From contig CAMHFN010000003.1 of the NCBI GenBank assembly GCA_946184615.1, positions 1 to 64,000 of the forward strand: a DNA stretch of 64,000 nucleotides. The letters run 5' to 3'. Source of the stretch: an uncultured Bacteroidales bacterium (lineage in GTDB: Bacteria > Bacteroidota > Bacteroidia > Bacteroidales > F082). A program made the translations under genes and the position numbers. Positions 6,369-15,722 of this stretch are shown in pieces. Under the pieces are notes generated by a model. It searched no databases. It was not told the DNA's origin and saw only the letters and a program-made list of their open reading frames with translations. How positions within the stretch are numbered: position 1 is the first letter of the stretch; every line of letters starts with the position of its first letter.

Positions 6369-6404
6369 GTTTTAAGTGTCGGATTATTGAGAAGGAATAA
6401 TTGA
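6369..6404 (+). repeat. Degenerate terminal repeat 13
   Basis: GTTTTAAGTGtcggATTATTGAGaaGGAataaTTG; keeps both ends of the consensus with a different palindrome. Confidence 0.8.
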
Positions 6405-6446
6405 AGAAAGACTATTTGAGCCATACGACGACATCCATGGTCAGCC

Positions 6447-7868
6447 CTAGTTTTTGACGATCCTTCTTGCCGTAACACCGTCGCTGGTGACCAATCGAAG
6501 CATGTAAATGCCCTTGTCGTAACCAGACAAGTCCACCGAGAACTCTTTTTCATCCATGCTTTTATGGAGCAGCATTCTTCCAAACACGTCAAATACTTGC
6601 AATTCCAACACGGGCTGCCCTTCAACACAAACATGAACAATGCCGTTGGAAGGAATAGGGAAGACCCTGACGTTGGCCTCACCTTGCTCTCCGACAATAT
6701 TAGGAGGCAAGGCTGGACCACGGATGCCTATGATGATGGCGTGATTGCTGTTGAATCCGTATGAGCTGCAGTTGGTGATGGCGTAGAAACCGTTTTGCTG
6801 TCCGTCCCAACCCCAGTTGAAATGGAAATAGTTGTCGTCTTGGTAACCGTCGCAAACCCAAACATGTCCGCCATAGCTTCCACTTCCACCGTACATGAAG
6901 GGTGCACCCTCGTCGAGCTCACCTTTCAAATAACGGAGCCATGTTGTCAAAGAAAGATTTCCGCGTTCCATGTAAGTCACAGTGGGTGGATAACAGAAAT
7001 AGGTTGAGAGGGCGGCGACAATCTTGTTGGAGTTGCTGACACTGGCTGCTGGACCGTAATTCATGTTGACGGCAACACCGCAGTGGTACAGCAAAGTGGC
7101 AACGGCTAATACGCAACTGTCAGGATGATAAGCCGTGGTGAGACGGTCGGGCATATCCTCATAGGGGTAGGTTGTTGCACCGAAGTTTGCGTAAAGTGTG
7201 CCATAGTTGTTGCTGTTATACGAATGGCTTCCCATGCCGGTTTCTGGAAATTGCCAGTAGCGCATCACTTGGCCCATGACAACGGCACCACAACCTACAG
7301 CTGCGTGACCGCCGTATGCAGGGTTGCCGGTCGAATCGGGGGGACAAAGGTCGTTGTAGTACATGGTCTGGCCCCAGCTGAGATCGCCAAGCAACGGGCC
7401 AACAACCACATCCCCGTCTTTTGGTGCGGGGAGGACATCCGAAAGCAACGTTTCCCATTGTTGTCGGACGGCTTCATCGGCATTTTGTTGGTTGTCAACG
7501 ATATGCTGAATGTCTTCGGTATATCCATCCAAAAAATAACGAATGTGGGCTGGCATGTTTTCGGCAACAAAGGCTCCCTCATGGGAGAAAGCCAAAATCG
7601 GTTGCACCCTGTCATCCCCAGCAACGATGACGAAGCCCTCAGCATCGAAATTAACGACATAAAAACTAGGCCATGAACCCTTTTCGCCACAGACCGAGGG
7701 AGCCGTGTAAACAATAGTGGGTGTTGGTGTTTCGGGCGTATGGTTATATTTCATGGCAAAGAAATGGGATGCAACGGCATAAACGGTTGCTTCATCCACG
7801 GATTTAGCGGATACAGGAATCAACGCCGTAACCATGATGAAGAAGAAGAACGACAACTTCAATCTCAT
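6447..7868 (-). CDS. C10 (streptopain-like) peptidase with T9SS C-terminal sorting domain
   Basis: GHAAVGCGAVVMGQVMRYWQFP and HVWVCDGYQDDNYFHFNWGWDGQQNGFY motifs; C-terminal ...GYDKGIYMLRLVTSDGVTARRIVKN. Confidence 0.9.
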   Translation of the reverse strand: MRLKLSFFFFIMVTALIPVSAKSVDEATVYAVASHFFAMKYNHTPETPTPTIVYTAPSVCGEKGSWPSFYVVNFDAEGFVIVAGDDRVQPILAFSHEGAFVAENMPAHIRYFLDGYTEDIQHIVDNQQNADEAVRQQWETLLSDVLPAPKDGDVVVGPLLGDLSWGQTMYYNDLCPPDSTGNPAYGGHAAVGCGAVVMGQVMRYWQFPETGMGSHSYNSNNYGTLYANFGATTYPYEDMPDRLTTAYHPDSCVLAVATLLYHCGVAVNMNYGPAASVSNSNKIVAALSTYFCYPPTVTYMERGNLSLTTWLRYLKGELDEGAPFMYGGSGSYGGHVWVCDGYQDDNYFHFNWGWDGQQNGFYAITNCSSYGFNSNHAIIIGIRGPALPPNIVGEQGEANVRVFPIPSNGIVHVCVEGQPVLELQVFDVFGRMLLHKSMDEKEFSVDLSGYDKGIYMLRLVTSDGVTARRIVKN

Positions 7869-7887
7869 AACGGTAGTTCTTGGAAGA

Positions 7888-8895
7888 TTATCTATACACT
7901 TTTCGAGAAGATACCCCCTGGGATGAAACGGTTCTTTCGATATAGATGCCGGGTTTCAGGCGTGAGGCATCCACTTTCTTTCCTGTGAGATCAAATAATT
8001 CCACTTGTCGCATTCCGTTCGTTTCTTCTTGCTCAACAACACCGTCTGAATCCACTACAGTGACCCATAGGGTGGTCATGGAAGTGGCACAGTTGCAATC
8101 AAGCACCAGCATGATGTCGAGCCAGCAGGTGGAACCGACAGGAACGGTCGACAAAAGTGTTGCTTCCGTGAGGACTTGTTTGGTCTCGTCGGGTTCGAGA
8201 TGGAACGTGGTGCATTGGGCACCCTCCACAGTGAAATGGATGTTGTTGAAATATTCGTGGGAAGGCGAAAAAATGACATCGATGGGTTCGTATCCCAGGT
8301 TATGGACATCGAAACGGAAAACGGCCTGCCCTCCAGGACTTAGCGACATGTAGGCAGTGCTCGGCGTCGCAGAAAACTCGTATTTGGCCACCATGTCGAC
8401 GTTGATATCGTCGATGGTAAGATGATGTGCCCCTTCGGCGGCTACGGCATGAATGCCCAAATGCGCATAGTCAGCGGCAATTGTTTCGATATAGGCGCTC
8501 GCTTTCTCGTATTGGCCCCCACTGACTGTGACAGTGAAAAGGAGTTGCTCCATGTGACTCGCGTTATCTTCGGTACCAGCCCAAAACTCCAATTCATAGG
8601 TCCCATCGGAGATCACCCAACCCGAGAATCGGTATTTGAGCTGTGAACTAATATACAGAGGCATAAACATCCATGAATCGTTTGCATTGGTGAATGCATA
8701 CCAATCGCCAGAATGTGGTACTCGATTGTGGTCTTTGTCCAAATAGCCACATAGCCACGACTGATCTTCGCAAGTCCATCCAATGGGGGAGGTCATGTCG
8801 TGATTCGCATACTCGAAACTGTCCCAAAAGATACTGGACGCAAATGTGAATACAGGCAGGAGAAAAAGCAAAAGGAGTAATGGGATTTTTTTCAT
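7888..8895 (-). CDS. Secreted choice-of-anchor/cleaved-adhesin-like protein with T9SS sorting domain
   Basis: Signal peptide; jelly-roll-like WDSFEYANHDMTSPIGWTCEDQ...; C-terminal LFDLTGKKVDASRLKPGIYIERTVSSQGVSSRKVYR. Confidence 0.65.
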   Translation of the reverse strand: MKKIPLLLLLFLLPVFTFASSIFWDSFEYANHDMTSPIGWTCEDQSWLCGYLDKDHNRVPHSGDWYAFTNANDSWMFMPLYISSQLKYRFSGWVISDGTYELEFWAGTEDNASHMEQLLFTVTVSGGQYEKASAYIETIAADYAHLGIHAVAAEGAHHLTIDDINVDMVAKYEFSATPSTAYMSLSPGGQAVFRFDVHNLGYEPIDVIFSPSHEYFNNIHFTVEGAQCTTFHLEPDETKQVLTEATLLSTVPVGSTCWLDIMLVLDCNCATSMTTLWVTVVDSDGVVEQEETNGMRQVELFDLTGKKVDASRLKPGIYIERTVSSQGVSSRKVYR

Positions 8896-8970
8896 TTTTC
8901 AAAAGTTTAGAACGCAAAAATAATAATATTCAAATAAATATCCTAATTTTGTTTTTCAAATAATAGTCTT

Positions 8971-10125
8971 ATGAAAGAGAGGAACATCGATAGACTAGCG
9001 GGGTATCTCATCAAACTGGGAGGTTTAGCCATTGTTTTGGCTTTATGCCTGTATTTTAAAAATGTACTGATCTACATTGCTGTTGCTTTTGTGGTTTCAT
9101 TGATTGGTCGTCCGATTATGAAACTGCTGAAAAGGTTCCACATCAAGAGGCTCCGTCTGCCAGATTGGTTCTCAGCGGTGTTGACCATCCTTTTGATTAT
9201 TGGTTTTCTGATTCTAATCATCACACAGATGGTGCCCTTGGTGTCGAATATTGTTCGTGATGCCTCGGTGCTGAACGGCAAGGTCAGTCTGGAATCCAAT
9301 CCCGTGGAACGTATCAACGAATGGCTTATCAATGTATTCCCTGGTGTCGGTGCAGACTTCAATGTGCTGGATGTCGTCATGGACAAACTTAGGGAACTGG
9401 TAAGTTTCAATAACGTGACGGTATTTGTGGGCTCGGTGGCCTCGTTGGTTTCCAGCGCTTTTGTGGGACTGTTTGCGGTGGTGTTTATCTCATTCTTCTT
9501 CCTTAAAGATGCCGGCCTGTTCGAGCGGATCATCTGTGCATTGGTTCCTGATCGGATTGAGCAAACGATGAACACGACACTAAACGACATTAAGCAACTG
9601 CTTTCCCGCTATTTTGTCGGCCTGTTGTTGGAGATGTTGGGGGTGGCTTTGATAGATTGCCTAGGCCTTTGGCTCATTGCACGGTTGGACTTCAGCTATG
9701 CCATTGGTATTGCTTTCATCGCTGGTATTTTGAATGTGATTCCTTACGTTGGGCCACTGATTGGCTGTGGTATCGGTGTGATCCTGGGTGTGGTTTTGAA
9801 AGTCGGTATCGGTGTTGGCTTGGGCGTGAACGTATGGGTGTTTGCCTTGATCATCCTAGCCGTCATGTTGACAGCGCAACTTGTTGATAATTTCATTTAT
9901 CAGCCAGTGATTTATTCCACAAGCATCAAGGCTCATCCCCTTGAAATCTTCATTGTACTCCTGATGGCGGGCCATATCGGCGGCACCGTAGGGATGTTGG
10001 TGGCCATACCAGCTTATACCGTGGTGCGTGTCATTGCTTTGCGGTTTTTCCATCGCTTTAAGCCTATTCAAAGATTGGATCCCGATTTGAGCGAAGAAGA
10101 TAAAATCATTGAGAATATCGATTAA
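8971..10125 (+). CDS. AI-2E family transporter (PerM-like)
   Basis: 384 aa, multiple TM helices; FIAGILNVIPYVGPLIG and DNFIYQPVIYS motifs. Confidence 0.9.
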   Translation: MKERNIDRLAGYLIKLGGLAIVLALCLYFKNVLIYIAVAFVVSLIGRPIMKLLKRFHIKRLRLPDWFSAVLTILLIIGFLILIITQMVPLVSNIVRDASVLNGKVSLESNPVERINEWLINVFPGVGADFNVLDVVMDKLRELVSFNNVTVFVGSVASLVSSAFVGLFAVVFISFFFLKDAGLFERIICALVPDRIEQTMNTTLNDIKQLLSRYFVGLLLEMLGVALIDCLGLWLIARLDFSYAIGIAFIAGILNVIPYVGPLIGCGIGVILGVVLKVGIGVGLGVNVWVFALIILAVMLTAQLVDNFIYQPVIYSTSIKAHPLEIFIVLLMAGHIGGTVGMLVAIPAYTVVRVIALRFFHRFKPIQRLDPDLSEEDKIIENID

Positions 10126-10151
10126 TTGAAGCGGCCGCTTGCGATAAGGTG

Positions 10152-10907
10152 TTATGTAAATAATAACTTACATCGGCAAACTTCAGTGTTTTCCCCTGTG
10201 TGCTGGTCTGTTTTGACGAGTCTGATGCAATAGGTCAGTTCTCCCGCCTGTTCCTTGTAAAAATGCAGTTTGTCGCCTTGATGGGTTTCTGCCACGTAGG
10301 CGATGTCAAACCGTTTGATTTGATGTTCACGGTACCAAGAAATGTCCCATAAATCAATCACATGCTCAATGTATTTTATGGAATTCACATGTCCATTAAT
10401 GTCGATGTCATGATAATAGGTGTCGATGGTTCTGACGAGTTCGGCATTGGAGCCCATCTTCACGCGGTCGCCTTTTTCGATGGGGCAGGGTTTGTCGTTC
10501 ACAATCCATTGGTCAATGGCTCCATGGTCGATGTCGTAGATATCGGTAGTCTGCCGCGTTTCCGTGTCAATCATGGCCCAGACGGAGCGGCCGTAGCCAT
10601 ATACCTTACCGTCGAGGTCGCTGACTTGGAAGTTACGTTGGGTAAAGTATTTCATGGCGTTTTCCACCCAGGTTTCCACGGTAAAATGCTCGTATTGTTC
10701 GGGCATCGAAGTCATCTCAATGGCGAGTCTGGACAGCACCCAGGACCGGTGAATGCCCATGAGATATTTCATGCCGAAACCACGGTTGGTGGAGTGAAAG
10801 TCGGCGGCGTTGAGCATTTGATTCCCCAGATGCCCCAGGCATAAGTGCCCCGAAAAGTCGCAGTGGAATGGCTCCGCAATAAACTCATATTTCCCAATCT
10901 TATTCAT
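10152..10907 (-). CDS. Acyl-ACP thioesterase
   Basis: NRGFGMKYLMGIHRSWVLSRLAIEM, DIDINGHVNSIKYIEHVID (hotdog family). Confidence 0.8.
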   Translation of the reverse strand: MNKIGKYEFIAEPFHCDFSGHLCLGHLGNQMLNAADFHSTNRGFGMKYLMGIHRSWVLSRLAIEMTSMPEQYEHFTVETWVENAMKYFTQRNFQVSDLDGKVYGYGRSVWAMIDTETRQTTDIYDIDHGAIDQWIVNDKPCPIEKGDRVKMGSNAELVRTIDTYYHDIDINGHVNSIKYIEHVIDLWDISWYREHQIKRFDIAYVAETHQGDKLHFYKEQAGELTYCIRLVKTDQHTGENTEVCRCKLLFT

Positions 10908-10919
10908 TATTCATTATTC

Positions 10920-11999
10920 TTACTTCTGTCTTCTTAAAAAAGCCACCGAGTCACCCCATTCATTATACAAAACCTTATGACCGATAGCAGCCAGCCGGAT
11001 ATCCAGGCAGCTATGGCATTCGTCGGGTTTGTCCTTCACGCAGGCTTTGTCGGGATAGATCAGGTAGTTCTCGCGGAACTCGTTGGGGGTGAGGTTCGGC
11101 ATGATGACGTTGGCCCCGGCGAGGATGGCTTTCTCACGGCCTTGAGGGTCGACAGTCTGATTGGCGGTGGCGGCGACCATGTTGATTTCAGGCATCATCA
11201 GTCGGAGGATGGCGATCATCTTGAGGGTCAGCTCCATGCGCTTCTCGGCGGATGGAATCTGGTCTCGGTATTGCCATAACGGCGTGTCGGGGTGGGGGAT
11301 GAATGGTCCCATGCCCACCATGGCCACGTCTTTTTGTTTGAAAAACAGCAGGTCGTCGGCGAGGTCGTCAAGCGTTTGGAAGGGGAGTCCCACCATCACA
11401 CCAGTGCCGGTCTGATAGCCGACTTTCAAAAGGCTGTTGATGCAGGCGAGACGTTGCTTGAAGTCGTGTTTCTCGTCGTGCGGGTGAATCTTGTAATAGA
11501 GTTCTTCGTTGGAGGCCTCGATGCGGAGCAGATAACGGTGTGCACCGGCCTCAAACCAACGGCGGTAGGTCTCTTCGGTTTGCTCGCCCAACGATAACGT
11601 GATGCCGAGGCTGCCGTTGTCGATCTTCTTGATTTCTTTGACTAAATAGGTGATTTTGTCTACAAAGGCCTTGTCGCTCCTTTCTCCGCTTTGCAGTGCC
11701 ACAGAGCCATAGCCCAACTCATGTGCTAGCTTGGCACATTCAATGACTTCTTCGTCGCTGAGCGTGTAGCGTTCCACCTTTAGGTTCTTGCAGCGCACCC
11801 CGCAGTAGAGGCAGTATTTTGTGCAGATGTTGCTGTACTCAATGAGTCCGCGTAGGTGGACGTAATTGTCCAGATGTTCCAGCTTCACCTGCAAGGCGCG
11901 GTCGAAGAGTTGCTTCTTGTCTTCGCCTTCGGCGGCAAGTAGGAGCTTGATTTCCTCGTGGGTAAGGTCGGTTTTATGTAACACGTCGGTGACAGCCAT
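10920..11999 (-). CDS. hydE: [FeFe]-hydrogenase H-cluster radical SAM maturase HydE-like
   Basis: SNICTKYCLYCGVRCKN radical-SAM cluster; GSVALQSGE; GLPFQTLDDLADDLLF; start placed at MAVTDVLHKT. Confidence 0.85.
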   Translation of the reverse strand: MAVTDVLHKTDLTHEEIKLLLAAEGEDKKQLFDRALQVKLEHLDNYVHLRGLIEYSNICTKYCLYCGVRCKNLKVERYTLSDEEVIECAKLAHELGYGSVALQSGERSDKAFVDKITYLVKEIKKIDNGSLGITLSLGEQTEETYRRWFEAGAHRYLLRIEASNEELYYKIHPHDEKHDFKQRLACINSLLKVGYQTGTGVMVGLPFQTLDDLADDLLFFKQKDVAMVGMGPFIPHPDTPLWQYRDQIPSAEKRMELTLKMIAILRLMMPEINMVAATANQTVDPQGREKAILAGANVIMPNLTPNEFRENYLIYPDKACVKDKPDECHSCLDIRLAAIGHKVLYNEWGDSVAFLRRQK

Positions 12000-12083
12000 T
12001 CTTCTGAATTTTGCGGCAAAGTTAATGATTTCCAAAAAAAATCGTACCTTTGCCGCCGATTTGAAAACGAGATTTTTTATTTT

Positions 12084-12959
12084 ATGACAAAAGCATTGAA
12101 AATCGTGGTGCTTGCCAAGCAAGTGCCCGATACGAGAAATGTGGGCAAAGACGCCATGACGCCGGAAGGCACCGTCAACCGCGCCGCCCTGCCCGCCATC
12201 TTCAACCCCGAAGACCTGAACGCCCTTGAACAGGCCCTGCGCCTCAAGGAGCAGAATCCAGGCAGCACCGTCGGCGTGCTCACCATGGGCCCGCCGCGCG
12301 CCGGTGAGATCATCCGCCAAGGCCTCTTCCGTGGAGCCGACACGGGCTGGCTGCTCACCGACCGCCTCTTCGCAGGCGCCGACACCCTCGCCACTTCGTA
12401 TGCCCTCGCCACCGCCATCAAGAAGATCGGCGATGTCGACATCGTCATCGGAGGCCGTCAGGCCATCGACGGCGACACCGCCCAGGTGGGTCCCCAAGTG
12501 GCACAGAAACTGGGTCTCAACCAAGTGACTTACGCCGAGGAAATCCTCAAGATCGAAAACAACATCGCCACCATCCGCCGCCATATCGACGGTGGCGTGG
12601 AGACTGTGGAAGTGCCGCTGCCCTGCGTGATTACAGTCAACGGTAGCGCGGCTCCCTGCCGTCCCTGCAACGCCAAGTTGGTGATGAAATACAAGTATGC
12701 CTCATGCCCGCTGGAGCGTCAGCCCGAAGATCCTCGCGCCGACCTTTATGCCAGCCGCGACTACCTCAACCTCAACCAGTGGAGCGTGGCCGATGTGGAT
12801 GGCGACCCCAACCAGTGCGGCCTCTCTGGTAGTCCCACCAAGGTGAAAACCGTGCAGAACATCGTCTTCCAGGCCAAGGAGAGCAAGACCCTCACCGCCA
12901 GCGATGCCGATGTGGAAGGATTGATTAAAGAATTGTTGGACGAAAAGATTATCGGATAA
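12084..12959 (+). CDS. etfB: Electron transfer flavoprotein subunit beta
   Basis: MTKALKIVVLAKQVPDTRNVG...GGRQAIDGDTAQVGPQVAQKLGL. Confidence 0.92.
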   Translation: MTKALKIVVLAKQVPDTRNVGKDAMTPEGTVNRAALPAIFNPEDLNALEQALRLKEQNPGSTVGVLTMGPPRAGEIIRQGLFRGADTGWLLTDRLFAGADTLATSYALATAIKKIGDVDIVIGGRQAIDGDTAQVGPQVAQKLGLNQVTYAEEILKIENNIATIRRHIDGGVETVEVPLPCVITVNGSAAPCRPCNAKLVMKYKYASCPLERQPEDPRADLYASRDYLNLNQWSVADVDGDPNQCGLSGSPTKVKTVQNIVFQAKESKTLTASDADVEGLIKELLDEKIIG

Positions 12960-13981
12960 TGAACAACGTATTTGTATATATCGAGACCGAAGGCACACAG
13001 GTGGCCGAAGTCTCCCAGGAGTTGCTTACCAAAGGGCGTAAATTGGCCGACCAACTTGGCGTGGAACTGCATGCCGTCGTCGCTGGCACTGGCATCAAAG
13101 GCAAGGTGGAAGACCAAATCCTGCCTTACGGCGTGGATAAACTCTTCGCCTTCGACGGCGAGGGTTTGTTCCCTTACACCTCTGCACCCCACACCGATAT
13201 CCTTGTCAACCTCTTCAAGGAGGAACAACCCCAGATTTGCCTGATGGGCGCCACCGTCATTGGTCGTGACCTCGGTCCGCGCGTCAGTTCCTCGCTGACC
13301 AGTGGCCTCACCGCCGACTGCACCCAACTCGAGATTGGTGACTTCGACGACATCAAGACGAAGAAACACTACGACAACCTGCTGTATCAGATCCGTCCCG
13401 CTTTCGGTGGCAACATTGTGGCGACTATCGTCAATCCTGAACATCGTCCGCAGATGGCTACCGTCCGCTCGGGCGTGATGCAGAAAGCCATCTATGAAGG
13501 CAAGGCCAAGAACGAAGTCGTCTATCCCGAGGTGAGCAAGTATGTCTCGCCCGAGGCATACGTCGTGAAGGTCCTCGACCACCATGTGGAGGCTGCCAAG
13601 CACAACCTGAAAGGCTCACCCATCGTGGTGGCTGGCGGTTATGGCATGGGCTCGAAGGAAGGCTTCGACATGCTGTTTGAACTTGCCAAGGTGCTCCACG
13701 GCGAAGTCGGTGCCTCGCGTGCCGCTGTCGATGCGGGCTTCTGCGACACCGACCGCCAGATCGGTCAGACGGGCGTCACCGTGCATCCCAAGGTGTATAT
13801 CGCCTGCGGTATCAGTGGACAAATCCAGCACATTGCGGGTATGCAGGACTCCAAGATCATCATCTCGGTGAACAGCGATCCCGATGCACCTATTAATAAG
13901 ATTGCGGACTATGTCCTCGTTGGTACCGTGGAAGAAGTCGTTCCCAAACTCATCAAGTATTACAAACAAAACTCGAAATAA
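12959..13981 (+). CDS. etfA: Electron transfer flavoprotein subunit alpha
   Basis: VGASRAAVDAGFCDTDRQIGQTGVTVHPKVYIACGISGQIQHIAGMQDSKIIISVNSDPDAPI; overlaps etfB stop. Confidence 0.95.
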   Translation: MNNVFVYIETEGTQVAEVSQELLTKGRKLADQLGVELHAVVAGTGIKGKVEDQILPYGVDKLFAFDGEGLFPYTSAPHTDILVNLFKEEQPQICLMGATVIGRDLGPRVSSSLTSGLTADCTQLEIGDFDDIKTKKHYDNLLYQIRPAFGGNIVATIVNPEHRPQMATVRSGVMQKAIYEGKAKNEVVYPEVSKYVSPEAYVVKVLDHHVEAAKHNLKGSPIVVAGGYGMGSKEGFDMLFELAKVLHGEVGASRAAVDAGFCDTDRQIGQTGVTVHPKVYIACGISGQIQHIAGMQDSKIIISVNSDPDAPINKIADYVLVGTVEEVVPKLIKYYKQNSK

Positions 13982-13983
13982 TC

Positions 13984-15711
13984 ATGGCAAACTATTATAA
14001 CGATAACCCGAATCTTGATTTCTACCTCGACCACCCGCTGATGAAGCGCATCGTTGAGCTGAAGGAACGCAACTTTGCGGATAAAGACACCTACGAAGAC
14101 GCTCCCGTCGATTACGAAGACGCGATGGAAAACTACCGCCGCGTGCTTGACATCACGGGCGACATCACTGGAAATATCATCGAGCCCAACTCCGAGAGTG
14201 TCGACCTCGAAGGTCCGCATTTGGAGAATGGCCGCATGATCTATGCCTCCAAGACCGTGGAGAACATCGATGCCTGCACCAAAGGCGGCCTCTGGGGTGT
14301 CTCCATGCCACGCCGTTACGGTGGCTTGAACCTGCCTATCACCGTGTTCTCCATGCTGAGTGAGATGGTGGCCAGCGCTGATGCTGGTTTCCAGAACATC
14401 TGGTCGTTGCAGTCATGCATCGACACCTTGTATGAATTCGGCAATGAGGAGCAACGCATGAAATACATCCCGCGCGTTTGCGCCGGCGAGACCATGTCGA
14501 TGGACCTCACCGAGCCTGACGCCGGTTCTGACTTGCAGAGCGTCATGCTGAAGGCTACCTACAGCGAAGAAGAAGGTTGCTGGCTGCTGAACGGTGTGAA
14601 GCGTTTCATCACCAACGGCGACTCCCATATTCATCTGGTGTTGGCCCGTTCCGAGGAAGGCACCAGGGACGGTCGCGGCTTGTCGATGTTCATCTACGAC
14701 AAGCGCAATGGTGGTGTCACCGTGCGTCACATCGAGCACAAGCTGGGCATCCACGGCTCACCGACCTGTGAGTTGGTGTTCAAGAACGCCAAGGCCGAGC
14801 TCTGTGGCGACACCCGCATGGGCTTGATCAAATACGTCATGGCCCTGATGAATAGTGCCCGTCTTGGCATCGCTGCCCAGTCAGTGGGTCTCGGACAAGA
14901 AGCTTACAACGAGGCTTTGAAATATGCCGGCGAACGTCAGCAGTTCCATAAGAAGATCATTGAATTCCCCGCTGTGTACGACATGCTTTCACGCATGAAG
15001 GCTAAGATTGATGCGGGTCGTTCCTTGCTTTATATGACGGCCCGTTATGTCGATGTGTACAAGTGCCTGGAGGATATCCAACGTGAGCGTCCGTTGACGC
15101 CTGAAGAGCGTGCAGAGTTGAAGAAATACTCCCGTCTGGCCGATGCTTTCACGCCTGTGGCCAAGGGCATGAACTCCGAGTACGCCAACCAGAACGCTTA
15201 CGACTGCATCAGTATTCACGGTGGCTCCGGCTTCATCATGGAGTACAAGTGCCAGCGTCTCTACCGCGATGCCCGTATCTTCTCCATCTACGAAGGTACC
15301 ACGCAGTTGCAGGTGGTGGCTGCCATCCGTTACATCACCAACGGCACCTACCTGGGCATCATCAAGGAGATGCTTGAGAAGGAAGTCTCAGAGGAGCTGA
15401 AACCTTTGCACAACACGGTGCGCACCCTCGTGGAACTCTACGAGCAGAGCATCAACTACGTGAAGGGTGCCAACAACCAGGAAGTCACTGATTTCTTGGC
15501 CCGTCGTCTCTACGACATGACTGGCGACATCATCATGTCGTTGCTGATCTTGGACGATGCCACCCATGCCCCGCATCTTTTCACCCAGTCGGCTAACGTG
15601 TACGTCCACGCCGCCGAGGAAGACGTCATCGGCAAGAGCGTCTACGTGAAGAACTTCATCGAGGAAGACTTGGTGAACTTCAGGGCGAAGGCGAAGGAAG
15701 TGGAGGAATAA
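13984..15711 (+). CDS. Acyl-CoA dehydrogenase
   Basis: MSMDLTEPDAGSDLQSV; IHGGSGFIMEYKCQRLYRDARIFSIYEGTTQLQV. Confidence 0.93.
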   Translation: MANYYNDNPNLDFYLDHPLMKRIVELKERNFADKDTYEDAPVDYEDAMENYRRVLDITGDITGNIIEPNSESVDLEGPHLENGRMIYASKTVENIDACTKGGLWGVSMPRRYGGLNLPITVFSMLSEMVASADAGFQNIWSLQSCIDTLYEFGNEEQRMKYIPRVCAGETMSMDLTEPDAGSDLQSVMLKATYSEEEGCWLLNGVKRFITNGDSHIHLVLARSEEGTRDGRGLSMFIYDKRNGGVTVRHIEHKLGIHGSPTCELVFKNAKAELCGDTRMGLIKYVMALMNSARLGIAAQSVGLGQEAYNEALKYAGERQQFHKKIIEFPAVYDMLSRMKAKIDAGRSLLYMTARYVDVYKCLEDIQRERPLTPEERAELKKYSRLADAFTPVAKGMNSEYANQNAYDCISIHGGSGFIMEYKCQRLYRDARIFSIYEGTTQLQVVAAIRYITNGTYLGIIKEMLEKEVSEELKPLHNTVRTLVELYEQSINYVKGANNQEVTDFLARRLYDMTGDIIMSLLILDDATHAPHLFTQSANVYVHAAEEDVIGKSVYVKNFIEEDLVNFRAKAKEVEE

Positions 15712-15722
15712 GCTGAGACAAC

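Larger units (their letters stand above)
56..6404 (+). repeat. Array of 13 direct repeats (33-34 bp) separating 12 cassettes of phage-derived DNA; left edge probably outside the window
   Basis: GTTTTAAGTGATTGATTATTGAGGGGGATCAATG read at 56, 347, 849, 2050, 3105, 3668, 3900, 4388, 4980 (A->C), 5235 (A->C), 5772, 6015 (one G fewer) and degenerate at 6369; all in the same orientation. Confidence 0.97.

Noticed and set aside
56-6404. CRISPR array
   Set aside because: Inter-repeat segments are about 200-1170 bp, irregular, with genes and promoters; no cas genes in the window; repeat carries start/stop signals.
56-6404. Canonical integron cassette array
   Set aside because: Repeat is only 34 bp without recognisable RYYYAAC/GTTRRRY paired cores or long imperfect palindrome; cassettes hold gene fragments in both orientations; no IntI visible. 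A distant or novel relative is not excluded.
56-6404. Linker-ligation or amplification chimera
   Set aside because: Not fully excluded. Natural repeat variants, a decayed terminal copy and divergent paralogous contents argue for biology, but long-read confirmation is needed.
12077-12584. N-terminal extension of the HydE ORF to 12584
   Set aside because: Region is antisense to etfB; start placed at MAVTDVLHKT (11999).
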